Shown: positions 1-9,144, numbered from the stretch's first letter. The stretch: DNA of 64,000 nt from RGIG7213 sp045540335 (GCA_045540335.1 JAZQHC010000004.1:1-64000); one strand, 5' to 3'. Translations and numbers: made by a program. The notes: a model not told the origin generated them from the letters alone.

Positions 1-84
1 TTTAGCAAGATATTCATAACTTCCTTCACCGTTTAGATATGCTTGAACTACTTTCATCTTGAATTCATAACTATATTTTGACAT
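1..84 (-). CDS. IS3-family transposase OrfA, N-terminal fragment (runs off the window)
   Basis: Only the first 28 codons are visible. They read MSKYSYEFKMKVV, then QAYLNGEGSYEYLAK, which is the start of the helix-turn-helix domain of IS150/IS3-type OrfA (typical form YSxEFKxxVVxxYLxGxxSYxxLA). OrfA binds the element's ends and, through programmed frameshifting with OrfB, gives the active DDE transposase. The ATG has a strong GGGAGGT ribosome binding site at 95-101, but that site lies inside a large hairpin. The rest of the gene is outside the window, so intactness cannot be judged. Confidence 0.8.
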   Translation of the reverse strand, partial: MSKYSYEFKMKVVQAYLNGEGSYEYLAK

Positions 85-139
85 GAAAAAACCGACCTCC
101 CAATCGTTAGATTTTTGGTCTAACTTTTGGGGGTCGGTT
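85..139 (-). terminator. Hairpin at the IS end; terminator-like and hides the transposase ribosome binding site
   Basis: On the minus strand ACCGACC-CCC-AA-GTTAGA (outer inverted repeat, 139 downwards) pairs with TCTAAC...TTGGGAGGTCGGT, about 18 pairs with one bulge and two mismatches, then TTTTTT and the OrfA ATG. The right arm contains the GGGAGGT ribosome binding site. RNA reading in from hflC would form this hairpin, which could stop transcription and block transposase translation. Such protection from impinging transcription is known for IS10 and IS50; applying it here is inference. Confidence 0.6.
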
Positions 140-171
140 CAGTGCAAACGGGGAATTTTTTGTATTTGTTA

Positions 172-1158
172 TTATTGTACGGCGGTATCCGTTGTGTCGG
201 ACGGGATGTTTTCAGGCTTGTTTTCGTTTTCTTGCTTTGATTGCTCGATTTCAGATTCGTCGGGAAGTGTAACCTTCGTTGTGTTCAGTAATGCCTGTGC
301 TATCGGGCTGTTTTTATCAAGTATAACCGTTTTGTTATTGCCCGAAAGAGATGATTTAAGTGCATCTAGGGAAAGCGTAAAATCATAGAAGGATTGCTTT
401 GCGGAGGTATTGAACGCTTCGGAAAGAATTCGCATGTATTCGCCTTCACCCTCTGCAATTATCTTTTCTGCCTGTGCGTGTGCATCGGAAAGGGAAATAC
501 TTACTTGCTGATCGACCTGCGTGCGCAGCTGCGTTGCCTTTTTTTCACCTTCGGCACGGTATTGCTCTGCATCGCGTGTGCGTTCCGATATCATTCTCGT
601 GTAAACGGCTTCTTCGTTTTCCGCAGGAAGGTCAAGACGCTTCATTTTTACATCAACAACGCTGATGCCGTAATCCTTGGATTTTTCCATAACCTCGGCC
701 TTGATCTCGTCGTAAATAGCGTTACGCTCGTCGGCGGGAAGGTCGTTTATAATATCATCTTGATTCAAAACGCCCATTTTTGTTTTAAAGGCGTTGTACG
801 TGGTATCGTAAAGACGGTTTTCTGCCGCAGTGGTCGTGCTTACCGTTTGGTAAAATAAAAGCGGATCGCTTATTTCCCATGTGATATAGCTATCAACCGT
901 CATACTTTTTTTGTCCAGCGTTAAAACCTCAGACGGTGGAATGTCGTAAAATAACATTGTTTTCGGAAAGGTTTTTACAGTGTCGATAAAGGGAATTTTG
1001 AAATAAAGCCCGGGATCTGACGTCGTGCTTATTATTTTTGAAAATCTTACCGTACAGCCGTATTCGTTTTCAGCTACGACAAAGCAGCTTTGCGATGCTA
1101 CGGCAAATAATACCAAAAGAAGTATAACGGGAATTGCTGTTTTTAAAATAGTTTTCAT
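172..1158 (-). CDS. hflC: HflC-like SPFH-domain membrane protein (FtsH protease modulator)
   Basis: The 328-residue protein has an N-terminal signal anchor (about residues 5-27), then an SPFH/band-7 domain (about 28-250, with ENEYGCTVRFSKI and DPGLYFKIPF typical of HflC) and a coiled, Ala/Glu-rich stretch near SDAHAQAEKIIAEGEGEY. The tail is hydrophilic and Ser/Thr/Glu-rich. HflC pairs with HflK in a membrane cage that modulates FtsH. It follows hflK after 21 bases, with AGGAGG before its ATG, so the two form an operon. The IS element lies 25 bases past the stop, and I see no separate terminator between them. Confidence 0.85.
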   Translation of the reverse strand: MKTILKTAIPVILLLVLFAVASQSCFVVAENEYGCTVRFSKIISTTSDPGLYFKIPFIDTVKTFPKTMLFYDIPPSEVLTLDKKSMTVDSYITWEISDPLLFYQTVSTTTAAENRLYDTTYNAFKTKMGVLNQDDIINDLPADERNAIYDEIKAEVMEKSKDYGISVVDVKMKRLDLPAENEEAVYTRMISERTRDAEQYRAEGEKKATQLRTQVDQQVSISLSDAHAQAEKIIAEGEGEYMRILSEAFNTSAKQSFYDFTLSLDALKSSLSGNNKTVILDKNSPIAQALLNTTKVTLPDESEIEQSKQENENKPENIPSDTTDTAVQ

Positions 1159-1179
1159 TGTCTGTTATCCTCCTTTTCG

Positions 1180-2148
1180 TTATTTCGCAGCTGAAACAAA
1201 TTCTTCAAGGGGTAAAAGCTTTTGCGTGTCCCCGTCGGATGCGTCGATGTACAGCTTTACATCCTCAAGCACCTCTTGAATTGCTTCGTAATACATTCTT
1301 GTTACGGTTGCTGCAGGATTCAGTAAATACTGTTCGTACATAGCTTCAAACATAGCTACCTGCATATTTGCTTCGTTTATACGTTCTTGCTTTTTAACCT
1401 CGGCTTCTTTCAGTATTTTATCAACCTCTGCTTCCATTTTGGGAATTTCGGAATTTTTGTATGCTTCTGCAAGGTTGATAGCAGCTTCCATACCTTGGTA
1501 CGCGTTTACTACTTCTTTATACGCTTCGTTAACTGCCTCGGTAGGAAGCTCTGCATCTTGGATTCTTACGTCTGTTACTACAAGCCCGATATCATATATT
1601 TCAAGCTCGGCTACGGTAAGATTTTTTATTTCTTGCTGAAGCGTTGCTTTGCTTGAAGTAAGCACTTCGTCTGCCTTTGCAGAACCTATAACGTTTCTTA
1701 TCTGGCTTTGTACAAGATTTCTAAGAACATCTTCGGGAGATTTTGAGTTGAAAAGGAATTTAACAGGGTCTGAAACCTTATATTCAACGAAAAAATCAAC
1801 GTTAACGATATTCATATCGCCCGTGATCATTTTGCTTTCCTTTTCTATCGTTTCAAAAATAGTTGCATCTGTTTCGTCGCTTCTGTACCCTATTTCCAAT
1901 TTTCGGGAAATATTTACGTCAACGATATATGCCTTTTGAATACCGAAAGGAAGTTTGAAGTGCATACCTGCATCTGTAACTGCAGTTACTTCGCCAAAGG
2001 TCGTTATAACGGCCTGCTGCTTGTCATCTACTGTGTAGTATGAAGATGATACGGTGATTGCAATGAAGATCAATATTACTGCTGCTATAACTGCAACTTT
2101 GATCTTCCCTGTTGGAATTGTTTTGTTTTTAAAACTTGGGGTTGCCAT
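1180..2148 (-). CDS. hflK: HflK-like SPFH-domain membrane protein
   Basis: This 322-residue protein is the first gene of the hflK-hflC pair. It has a short basic N-terminus, one membrane segment (about residues 17-38) and an SPFH domain with VDDKQQAVITTFGEV and the DAGMHFKLPFG motif. It then has a coiled region rich in Ala/Glu (QGMEAAINLAEAYKN...). HflK lacks the Gly/Pro-rich N-terminus of proteobacterial HflK, as is common in Firmicutes. The ATG has GGAAAGGAT upstream. It is transcribed divergently from the GH99-like lipoprotein gene; the intergenic region holds a clear plus-strand promoter, while the minus-strand promoter is less clear. Confidence 0.83.
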   Translation of the reverse strand: MATPSFKNKTIPTGKIKVAVIAAVILIFIAITVSSSYYTVDDKQQAVITTFGEVTAVTDAGMHFKLPFGIQKAYIVDVNISRKLEIGYRSDETDATIFETIEKESKMITGDMNIVNVDFFVEYKVSDPVKFLFNSKSPEDVLRNLVQSQIRNVIGSAKADEVLTSSKATLQQEIKNLTVAELEIYDIGLVVTDVRIQDAELPTEAVNEAYKEVVNAYQGMEAAINLAEAYKNSEIPKMEAEVDKILKEAEVKKQERINEANMQVAMFEAMYEQYLLNPAATVTRMYYEAIQEVLEDVKLYIDASDGDTQKLLPLEEFVSAAK

Positions 2149-2242
2149 ATGTAATCCTTTCCGATAGTGTAGCTGACTATCTTTATACTATCATTTTATA
2201 TTGCAAAAAAAAATTTTACAACATTATTGTTTAAATTATTTA

Positions 2243-2271
2243 TTGACACGTAAAGGAAAGTGTGATACAAT
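2243..2271 (+). promoter_or_regulatory. Sigma-A promoter for the GH99-like lipoprotein gene
   Basis: TTGACA (2243-2248), 17-base spacer, TACAAT (2266-2271). It lies 35 bases before the ATG at 2306, which decides that start over the upstream in-frame TTG at 2201, since that lies before the promoter. Confidence 0.85.
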
Positions 2272-2305
2272 TAGCAAAAAACAGCCGTTGAAAGGGCGTA
2301 TATTT

Positions 2306-5300
2306 ATGAAAAAGTCACAATTCGCATCATTTGCTTTAGCATTACTGATGTTATTCGGTACTTGCTTTACTGCATGTAGCGGCGTGCAAACAGAAACCAC
2401 CGATGTTCAAACCGACAGTGCGCTTAATGCAGAGGATGGGTTTTCTATCAAAGCGCTTCCGTTAAGCTCTCCTGCAGGGATAAAATTCGAGTCTTTTACT
2501 TCAGATGAAGAAATGCTTGGAAAGCTTAATGGCAAAAAGGCGGATTTTGGCACGTTGGTTATACCGACAAGTCAGTTAAAAGGCGATCTTTCGCTTAGTA
2601 CCGAGGGCGCGCTTGATCTTAAAGCAAGTACGTTACTTTCTAATAGCGGTGAGGCCTCTTACAGTGTAAGCATTGCCGATATCGGTAAAGACAGGCAAGC
2701 ATATACATCTTTATATACCGCCGTTTCGTACGTAACATATTCAGAAAATGGGCAAACTGTTACAGATTATTCGCCGCAGGTAAACGTTTCGTATTACAGC
2801 GCGTGTAAAGCTGCACAAACAGATGATACTGCAGAATATACGCAAGAAATGGCAGATGCCGTAAAAGTGGCAGAGGCTACGAAAATAAATTCATCTTCGG
2901 GCACACTGCAAGCAACCGTATCAGGGTTTGACGGTGCAGTTGCAGGCTATCAGAACAGTTATATTGTAACGGCAGAAACCGTTTTGGCGGTGGAAGCTAA
3001 TAAAGAAAATTTTAACAGATACGTGCTTGTATATTCGGCATCAAACCCGATGCAAGCGTTTATCACATATAAAATAGGAAACGAAAGCATAACGGAAGAA
3101 TTCTATTTACAGGCAGGCTCTAATATGGAGTTTTCTTCGTTTATAGACGGTGCGTTAGATGGCAGTTTTGCTACGGAATTGGTAGAATATAAGTTTGTTA
3201 ACCTTAATTCTATGTCAAGCGAGATAACGCTTACTTCTATTTCCTTAAGAAACAGCGTCGTTTCCGATACACTTTATCTTGAAAATGATAATATAAAATT
3301 CGGCGTAAGTATTTCAGACGGCGGCGTTATAAATTACCTTGAAGATATTTCTTCCTCAAGCGGAAATTTGATAGACAGTATTGGAAGCACATTTATCGGA
3401 ACTGACGATTATCCTCATAACGGCGAATACGTTGCCAATCAGCTTAACTGCGGAAAGGTAGTGTATTTTATCCGCACGGCAACGCAGATATATGTAAAAA
3501 CACGCCCGTACGATGACGCGCAGGGTGACTTTTCCGACTGTTATATAGAAGTTCTTTATACACTTAATTCCGACAGTGTTACGGTAGATACCACCGTTTT
3601 TGATTTTTATGAATTCGGTCACGAATCGGAAAAACAACATCTTGTGCCTCGTGTAGATCCCAAATCGGCGCTTAATACGTTTTACGCATATACGGGCACA
3701 TCTCCGTGGACCAACGCCTCATATGCGAAAATTACAAAAAGCGTAGAGTTTGCATCTTCAAATACCGAAACGTGGCTTATCTGCGGAAATTCAAGTGCGA
3801 CGTCTGCCGTGGGTGTATATTCTCCGAAATCACACGGTATAAGCGTTGAAAGCGGTGCAGCATCACTTTACAAAACAGATTACATGCCTACGTTTTCAAC
3901 GTATGATACAAGTTATTTGCTTGCTGTCGGTTCGGTTGCGGAAATACGCACCGTATTTAACGATAACAAAGATTTTTCAAACGGCTCCAACGGTGTACGC
4001 GAGCCTGCAGGCGAATTTGATTCATATACGGTAAACGGAAATTATATCGTAACGAATGAAGGGCTTACGGCACCTAATAATAATAACAACAAGTTTGGCC
4101 CTCTCGTTGGGGTAAGCGATACGGGTCTTGTCCTCCAAACTACCGATGACGACGGAATAAGCGTAGTTCAACAGGATAAATACGTTGGCTTGTTCTATTT
4201 TCTGTGGCTTGGCGAGCATGGCGATTCCGGTATTTACGACAATACGAAGATACTTGCTACGTATTCTGATGCGGCAACCAATACCGGCCGCTGGGGTTCT
4301 GTCGGTGCGATGCACTTTTATTCAGAGCCTTTGTATGGATATTATAAAAGTAATGATACCTGGGTAATAAGAAAACATGTCGAACAGCTTACGAATGCAG
4401 GGGTGGATTTTCTGTATATCGACTGTACGAACGGCTATCCTTATACAAGCAATTCGATGGCACTTATGAAGGTACTGCACGAGTATAACGAGCAAGGGTG
4501 GGATGCCCCGAAGGTGGTGTTCTACACTAACACAAATGCCGTATCCACGGTGCAGACGATATACGATACGATATATTCGACGAATTATTATCCCGATACA
4601 TGGTTTTATCTTGAGGGTAGGCCCGTTATAGTAGCACCGGAGGCTTCTCTTTCAACGGAATTGCGAAACTTCTTCACGGTCCGTGAAAATCAATGGCCTA
4701 ACGATGGTAATAAAAAGGTTAACGGCTGGCCTTGGATAAGCTTCTTCTGGTGGAATGACGAAGTGTTCTATAACGACAGCGGCGAACGCGAAGCGATAAG
4801 CGTTTCTGTTGCACAGCACTGCTCTACGATCACATTTAGTGCAGCGTCGTTGTACGGCCCAACAAGAGACCATGGCAGAAGTTATCACAACGGAAGTACA
4901 TCAGACAGCTACGACGGCGACGATTCGTATTTGTACGGATATAATTTCCAGGAAAGATGGGATGCTGCAATATCGGCGGATGTTCCGATAGTGCTTGTTA
5001 CGGGCTGGAACGAGTGGGTTGCACAAAGACAATCTCCAAGCGGCTCGTATATAATAAACTTTATAGACTGCTTTGATATTGAATTCAGCCGCGACTGTGA
5101 AATGGTAAAAGGCTACTATTTTGATAACTATTATATCCAGCTGATGTATAATATCAATAAGTATAAGGGAACAGCACCTGCTATTATACAAAAGCAACGC
5201 CCCGATAATTATATAAACACCATGACGGATTGGGCAGACGTTCAAGTAGAATATCTTGATGCAAGCGGCGATACGGTTGACAGAAGTGGAGGAGGCTTCG

Positions 5301-5779
5301 GCGGAAGCGTATATATCGATACAAGCGGAAGAAACGATATAGTTTCATCAAAGGTATGCTACGACAGCAATAATGTGTATTTCTACGTTAAGTGTGCAAA
5401 GGATATTGTCTCTGATAATTCCGGCACAAGATTGCAACTGTATCTTAATACGGATTATAATACTACCGGTTGGTACGGCTACGATTATACCATCAGTTCG
5501 ATTATTGATACATCAGGCAAGGTTTCTGTAAATAAGCATAACGGCGCTTCAAGCAAGGTATGTACGTTTGCCGAAACGGCAACTGCAGATTGCGTGATAA
5601 GCGGTTCTGAAATGATGATAACAGTTGCACGTTCTGCACTTGGATTAACCGCAGAACAGATAAAATTCTCGTTCAAATGGGTAGATTCCGAAACTAATAT
5701 AACAACTATGGAACAAATGTACACCCAAGGCGATACTGCGCCGCACGGAAGATTAAATTATTTGTTCCAAAACTATTGA
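2306..5779 (+). CDS. GH99/GH71-like glycoside hydrolase lipoprotein with C-terminal CBM9-like domain
   Basis: The predicted product of 1157 residues has a lipoprotein signal (FTAC, Cys24), so it is anchored outside the membrane. Residues about 30-620 are beta-rich and unassigned. Residues about 627-930 resemble the GH99/GH71-like barrel: GLFYFLWLGEHG, the strand VDFLYIDCTNGYPY, WFYLEGRPVIVAP, WPWISFFWW and the late VTGWNEWVAQRQ. Residues about 971-1157 look like a CBM9-type sandwich (NNVYFYVKCAKDI, RLQLYLNTDYN). GH99 members act on alpha-mannose linkages, but the substrate here is unknown. The stop abuts the next gene, suggesting co-transcription. The family call is by motif, not alignment. 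Confidence 0.7.
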   Translation: MKKSQFASFALALLMLFGTCFTACSGVQTETTDVQTDSALNAEDGFSIKALPLSSPAGIKFESFTSDEEMLGKLNGKKADFGTLVIPTSQLKGDLSLSTEGALDLKASTLLSNSGEASYSVSIADIGKDRQAYTSLYTAVSYVTYSENGQTVTDYSPQVNVSYYSACKAAQTDDTAEYTQEMADAVKVAEATKINSSSGTLQATVSGFDGAVAGYQNSYIVTAETVLAVEANKENFNRYVLVYSASNPMQAFITYKIGNESITEEFYLQAGSNMEFSSFIDGALDGSFATELVEYKFVNLNSMSSEITLTSISLRNSVVSDTLYLENDNIKFGVSISDGGVINYLEDISSSSGNLIDSIGSTFIGTDDYPHNGEYVANQLNCGKVVYFIRTATQIYVKTRPYDDAQGDFSDCYIEVLYTLNSDSVTVDTTVFDFYEFGHESEKQHLVPRVDPKSALNTFYAYTGTSPWTNASYAKITKSVEFASSNTETWLICGNSSATSAVGVYSPKSHGISVESGAASLYKTDYMPTFSTYDTSYLLAVGSVAEIRTVFNDNKDFSNGSNGVREPAGEFDSYTVNGNYIVTNEGLTAPNNNNNKFGPLVGVSDTGLVLQTTDDDGISVVQQDKYVGLFYFLWLGEHGDSGIYDNTKILATYSDAATNTGRWGSVGAMHFYSEPLYGYYKSNDTWVIRKHVEQLTNAGVDFLYIDCTNGYPYTSNSMALMKVLHEYNEQGWDAPKVVFYTNTNAVSTVQTIYDTIYSTNYYPDTWFYLEGRPVIVAPEASLSTELRNFFTVRENQWPNDGNKKVNGWPWISFFWWNDEVFYNDSGEREAISVSVAQHCSTITFSAASLYGPTRDHGRSYHNGSTSDSYDGDDSYLYGYNFQERWDAAISADVPIVLVTGWNEWVAQRQSPSGSYIINFIDCFDIEFSRDCEMVKGYYFDNYYIQLMYNINKYKGTAPAIIQKQRPDNYINTMTDWADVQVEYLDASGDTVDRSGGGFGGSVYIDTSGRNDIVSSKVCYDSNNVYFYVKCAKDIVSDNSGTRLQLYLNTDYNTTGWYGYDYTISSIIDTSGKVSVNKHNGASSKVCTFAETATADCVISGSEMMITVARSALGLTAEQIKFSFKWVDSETNITTMEQMYTQGDTAPHGRLNYLFQNY

Positions 5780-5796
5780 TTCAAGAAGGTTTGATT

Positions 5797-6402
5797 ATGG
5801 CAGAATTTATTATTTCTAAAGAAAACGGTAATGAAATGTCGCATATGTTCGGCAATCCCATAGTTTGCGATGATTTTGAATGGCCGATGATCGCTAATAT
5901 GCGTTCTGATGCGGAGATGGCGTTTCTGTGCCAGATAGAATGTTCAGCCTTAAAAAGCGAGCTTCTTCCGCAAGAGGGAATACTGTATTTCTTTTATGAT
6001 GCAGTAAATCAACCCGGTACGCCAAACGTGAAAAACGGCGCAAAGGTGATATGGTACAATGGAAATGAAGAGTTATCGCCCCTTCGCCTTGTTGATGAAA
6101 ACGGTCAAGATGTATGCCTGCCCGCCAGAGGATTGATACCTGCCGAAAACGGCGATATCGCCATTATGCTGGAAGACGAAGAAGACGAATTTTCGTACGA
6201 GGAAGAATTTGCCGATGAAGAAGCGGACGATGTAATAGAAGATGAAGCAGATGAATATTCCGTTATAATCGCACGCTTCAACTGCTATGAGGACGATGAA
6301 ATATCGTTTAATTTTGAAAACGGAACACAACTTTATTTTTTGATGAAAAAAGAAGATCTTGATGCACGCGACTTTTCAGATGTGCGCGTAATGGTAGTCT
6401 GA
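5797..6402 (+). CDS. YwqG-like (DUF1963) protein with acidic insertion
   Basis: The 201-residue cytoplasmic protein resembles the YwqG/DUF1963 family: FEWPMIANM, FLCQIECSAL, EGILYFFYDA and a later VIWYNG. No biochemical role is established for the family. Residues about 123-155 are a nearly pure Asp/Glu stretch (EDEEDEFSYEEEF...), which I read as a flexible acidic insertion. The ATG is chosen because AGAAGGT lies 6 bases upstream; an in-frame TTG seven codons earlier overlaps the previous stop. It follows the GH99-like gene by 17 bases and ends before a terminator. Confidence 0.65.
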   Translation: MAEFIISKENGNEMSHMFGNPIVCDDFEWPMIANMRSDAEMAFLCQIECSALKSELLPQEGILYFFYDAVNQPGTPNVKNGAKVIWYNGNEELSPLRLVDENGQDVCLPARGLIPAENGDIAIMLEDEEDEFSYEEEFADEEADDVIEDEADEYSVIIARFNCYEDDEISFNFENGTQLYFLMKKEDLDARDFSDVRVMVV

Positions 6403-6414
6403 ACACAAACACGA

Positions 6415-6452
6415 AAAAGGGATATTGTATTTTGCAATATCCCTTTTTTTGT
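6415..6452 (+). terminator. Rho-independent terminator after the YwqG-like gene
   Basis: AAAGGGATATTG pairs with CAATATCCCTTT around a 7-base loop, followed by a run of T. Confidence 0.85.
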
Positions 6453-6455
6453 ATA

Positions 6456-6487
6456 AAAAGCGATGCCGAAATTTTCGGCATCGCTTT
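6456..6487. terminator. Bidirectional terminator between convergent genes
   Basis: Near-perfect palindrome AAAGCGATGCCGAAA / TTTTCGGCATCGCTTT, with A/T tracts on both sides. It serves the convergent lipoprotein gene that ends at 6502 and backs up the preceding terminator. Confidence 0.8.
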
Positions 6488-6501
6488 ATGTTATTGTAAA
6501 A

Positions 6502-7182
6502 TTAAATTTCGAAAGGAATTTCAACTGCGGGTGTATTTTCACCAACGTGATTTATTGTTACAGTTATCTTCATATCGTATTCGTAAAAAGAATGCTCGTT
6601 ATTCCAATATTTGCTGGTGCATTTTATACGGTAGCCCTTCGGATAACCGTCAAACCCTAAAATTATACTGCCCTCTGCTTGGGTAGCGGTCATTCCCGTG
6701 TCTTTGTTCAATAAGCCGTCAAGCATCTTGGTGGGTACGATAAATTTATATGTTTTGTAATCCTCGCCGTCAACATACGTATAATCTCCAAATGTGTCCA
6801 TCGAAAAGTCGTTCAGCATTGTTTCGCTTGAAAGGGTAAAGGTGTAATTAGGGTTAAGAAGCTTGCCTTCAGGCGAGCAGTAGGATGTGCCAATGTAATA
6901 TTCATCAGAAATGTCATCACCTTTTATGCGTTGTAAATGAACCCTTTGAACACCATCAAGCGTATCCTTTCTTATATGTGTATTGTATTCGTAGCTTTTA
7001 TCGCCATCGATAATATCGTATTTGATCTCAATATTCAGATCGTACGCTTCTGCTTTAAAAATATCGTCTAAAGCCAACTGCAACCTTTCGTTTGGCGTCA
7101 TGTCGATGCGGGATTTTGTTTTTTCTTGACATGAACAACACAAAATGCAGAATAACAGCAAAAACGAGATCACTCTTTTCAT
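6502..7182 (-). CDS. Small lipoprotein of unknown function
   Basis: I do not recognise the family. The 226-residue product has a lipoprotein signal (MKRVISFLLLFCILCCSC, Cys18) and a beta-rich mature part with paired Tyr/Asp-rich strands (YEYNTHIRKDTLDGVQRV, GDYTYVDGEDYKTYKF, GSIILGFDGYPKGYRIKC). This layout recalls LolA/LppX-like lipid- or peptide-binding lipoproteins, but that is only a guess. The ATG is preferred over the ORF-extending start 23 codons upstream, because the promoter occupies 7223-7251 and GGTGA lies 9 bases before it. The gene is monocistronic. Confidence 0.7.
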   Translation of the reverse strand: MKRVISFLLLFCILCCSCQEKTKSRIDMTPNERLQLALDDIFKAEAYDLNIEIKYDIIDGDKSYEYNTHIRKDTLDGVQRVHLQRIKGDDISDEYYIGTSYCSPEGKLLNPNYTFTLSSETMLNDFSMDTFGDYTYVDGEDYKTYKFIVPTKMLDGLLNKDTGMTATQAEGSIILGFDGYPKGYRIKCTSKYWNNEHSFYEYDMKITVTINHVGENTPAVEIPFEI

Positions 7183-7222
7183 TTTAATAAAATCACCACT
7201 TTCTTGATTTGTTATCTTGAAG

Positions 7223-7251
7223 ATTATAACATACATATTCGATTTAGTCAA
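7223..7251 (-). promoter_or_regulatory. Sigma-A promoter for the small lipoprotein gene
   Basis: On the minus strand TTGACT (7251-7246), 17-base spacer, TATAAT (7228-7223). It overlaps the longer ORF, so the downstream ATG at 7182 is the real start. Confidence 0.88.
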
Positions 7252-7395
7252 CGAATTAAATGTTAATAATAAAAGCCTAATAATACGCTAAATTGTGCGT
7301 TTAACATAATGTTTACAATAAATATCGGCAATAAAAAAAGAAAAAAACACTATTTTTGCGTATATTAATAGGAAATAGAAGAAAGGGGGCATAAT

Positions 7396-9144
7396 ATGCG
7401 GTTCGACAGCAGTTTTATCGAAGAACTAAAAGCACGTTGCGATATTGTCGAAGTGGTTGGCAGCTACGTTTCGTTAAAACGTGCAGGAAGCAACTATACG
7501 GGTTCGTGCCCGTTTCATAATGAAAAAACACCCTCTTTCACGGTTTTTACCAAAAGCGATTCTTGCTATTGCTTTGGGTGCGGTGCAGGCGGCGATGTTA
7601 TAACGTTTATAATGCGCGTTGAAAATCTTGATTATGTGTCAGCAGTGGAATTTCTTGCAAAGCGTGCAGGATTGGCAGTGCCTGTGGTTGATTCACGCGG
7701 GGTTGATTCTGTAAACAAGCGCAGGCGCATTCTTGAAATGAATAAAGAGGCTGCAAAATTTTTCCACGCCGCATTGGCAAGCGGAAAACATGAAAATGCG
7801 GTGCAATATGCCAAAAAGCGCGGCCTTTACGGGTCGCTTGGAAAGCATTTTGGTATAGGTTTTTCGCCAAACGAATTCGGCGCACTTGCAAACCACTTGC
7901 GTAATTGCGGATATACGCCTGCTGAAATGAAAGAAGGCTTTTTGTGCGGCGTAGGTAAAACCGGCAAGCTGTTTGATTATTATCGAAATCGACTTATATT
8001 TCCTATAATAGACCCTTCAGGCAACGTAGTTGCTTTCGGCGGCAGGGCATTGGGGGATGAAAAGCCTAAATATCTTAATACCAACGATACCCCCGCTTTT
8101 AAAAAGGGCAGAAGTATTTTTGCTTTGAATTTTGCAAAAAATTCAAAAGAGGATTATTTTATATTGTGCGAGGGTTATACAGACGTTATCGCATTGCACG
8201 GCGCAGGTTTTCAATCGGCTGTTGCGGGGCTTGGCACTGCGTTTACACAAGAACAGGCGAACGTGCTTAAAAAATATAAAAACAAGGTTGTTATATGTTA
8301 CGACGGTGACGAAGCAGGAAGAAAGGCTACAAGGCGTGCTATTCCCATATTGACGGCAGCATCGCTTGAGGTGCGTGCGCTTTCGCTTCCGCCCGGGATA
8401 GACCCCGATGAATTTTTGCAAAAATACGGTAAGGAACGTTTTAAAAATCTTATTGAAGAATCAAAAGGCGAATTCCAATTTAAATGCGACGATATTTTGT
8501 CCAAATACAATATTTCCATTGCAGACGAAAAAGTAAAAGCGGCTGAAGAAATATGTACGGTGCTTGCCAAGATAGCTTCAGACGTTGAAAGGGATATATA
8601 TACGGCAAAAGCCGCTAAAATGCTTGATATAACGGAGGAAAGCCTTAAAACGGATGTCAAGCGGAAAAGGTTTTCGCTTATAAGGCAAGAAAAGAAAAAA
8701 TTTTCTCAAGAGGTTCGGCGTACGTCACTTGGGTACGGCGATAAGGTGAATCCCGAATCCATCAAAAATGTGCGCGCCGCAAAAGCGGAAGAGGTTATTC
8801 TCGGTTTGGCGCAAATAAACCCCGAATATATGGAAAACGCCCAAAAAGACGGGTTGTGCGAAGGTATCTTCTTTACTGCATTCGGCAAGAAGGTGTATAA
8901 CAAGCTGTTTGAAATATTTATGCAAGAACGCAGGTTAGATCCTGCGATGTTAGCGGGCGAATTTACCCCCGATGAGATTGGGCGGATAACGAAAATGCGG
9001 ATAGACAGAGAAAATCTTTCTAACAATACATACCGCGTTTTTCAAGAAAGTATTGCCGTTCTTCAGCAAGAAAAGGAAAGATCCGACGCAGACGTAGGCA
9101 CAGTAAGTGAATTGCAGGCGCTTATAAACGCCAAAAGAAAATAA
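7396..9144 (+). CDS. dnaG: DNA primase
   Basis: DnaG makes the RNA primers for DNA replication. The 582-residue product has the CHC2 zinc finger (Cys38, His41, Cys59, Cys62 in CPFHNEKTPSF and CYCFGCGAGGD), the RNA-polymerase core with a TOPRIM domain (CEGYTDVIALHGAGF from about residue 258, CYDGDEAGRKATRRA about 298-312), and a C-terminal helicase-binding region. AGAAAGGGGGC precedes the ATG. Downstream, rpoD follows after 28 bases; this dnaG-rpoD pair is the core of the macromolecular synthesis operon, here without rpsU. The roughly 200-base gap upstream is A/T-rich and I could not fix a promoter in it. Confidence 0.97.
   Translation: MRFDSSFIEELKARCDIVEVVGSYVSLKRAGSNYTGSCPFHNEKTPSFTVFTKSDSCYCFGCGAGGDVITFIMRVENLDYVSAVEFLAKRAGLAVPVVDSRGVDSVNKRRRILEMNKEAAKFFHAALASGKHENAVQYAKKRGLYGSLGKHFGIGFSPNEFGALANHLRNCGYTPAEMKEGFLCGVGKTGKLFDYYRNRLIFPIIDPSGNVVAFGGRALGDEKPKYLNTNDTPAFKKGRSIFALNFAKNSKEDYFILCEGYTDVIALHGAGFQSAVAGLGTAFTQEQANVLKKYKNKVVICYDGDEAGRKATRRAIPILTAASLEVRALSLPPGIDPDEFLQKYGKERFKNLIEESKGEFQFKCDDILSKYNISIADEKVKAAEEICTVLAKIASDVERDIYTAKAAKMLDITEESLKTDVKRKRFSLIRQEKKKFSQEVRRTSLGYGDKVNPESIKNVRAAKAEEVILGLAQINPEYMENAQKDGLCEGIFFTAFGKKVYNKLFEIFMQERRLDPAMLAGEFTPDEIGRITKMRIDRENLSNNTYRVFQESIAVLQQEKERSDADVGTVSELQALINAKRK

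Larger units (their letters stand above)
1..146 (-). mobile_element. IS3-family (IS150-like) insertion sequence, one end only
   Basis: The outer end carries a terminal inverted repeat that reads, on the minus strand from position 146 inwards, TGCACTGAACCGACCCCC followed by AAAAGTTAGACC. This matches the general form of IS3/IS150-group ends (TG start, run of C, AAAAGTT). Just inside it an OrfA-type transposase gene begins and runs off the left edge. The other end and any target duplication are outside the window. The element ends 25 bases beyond the hflC stop codon, so it sits in the 3' flank of hflC and does not break that gene. Confidence 0.75.

Noticed and set aside
394..858. 154-codon plus-strand ORF opposite hflC
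   Set aside because: Antisense shadow of a well-supported SPFH gene.
2201..2305. N-terminal extension of 35 codons on the GH99-like protein (TTG start)
   Set aside because: It spans the promoter TTGACA-N17-TACAAT, and the signal peptide begins at the ATG at 2306.
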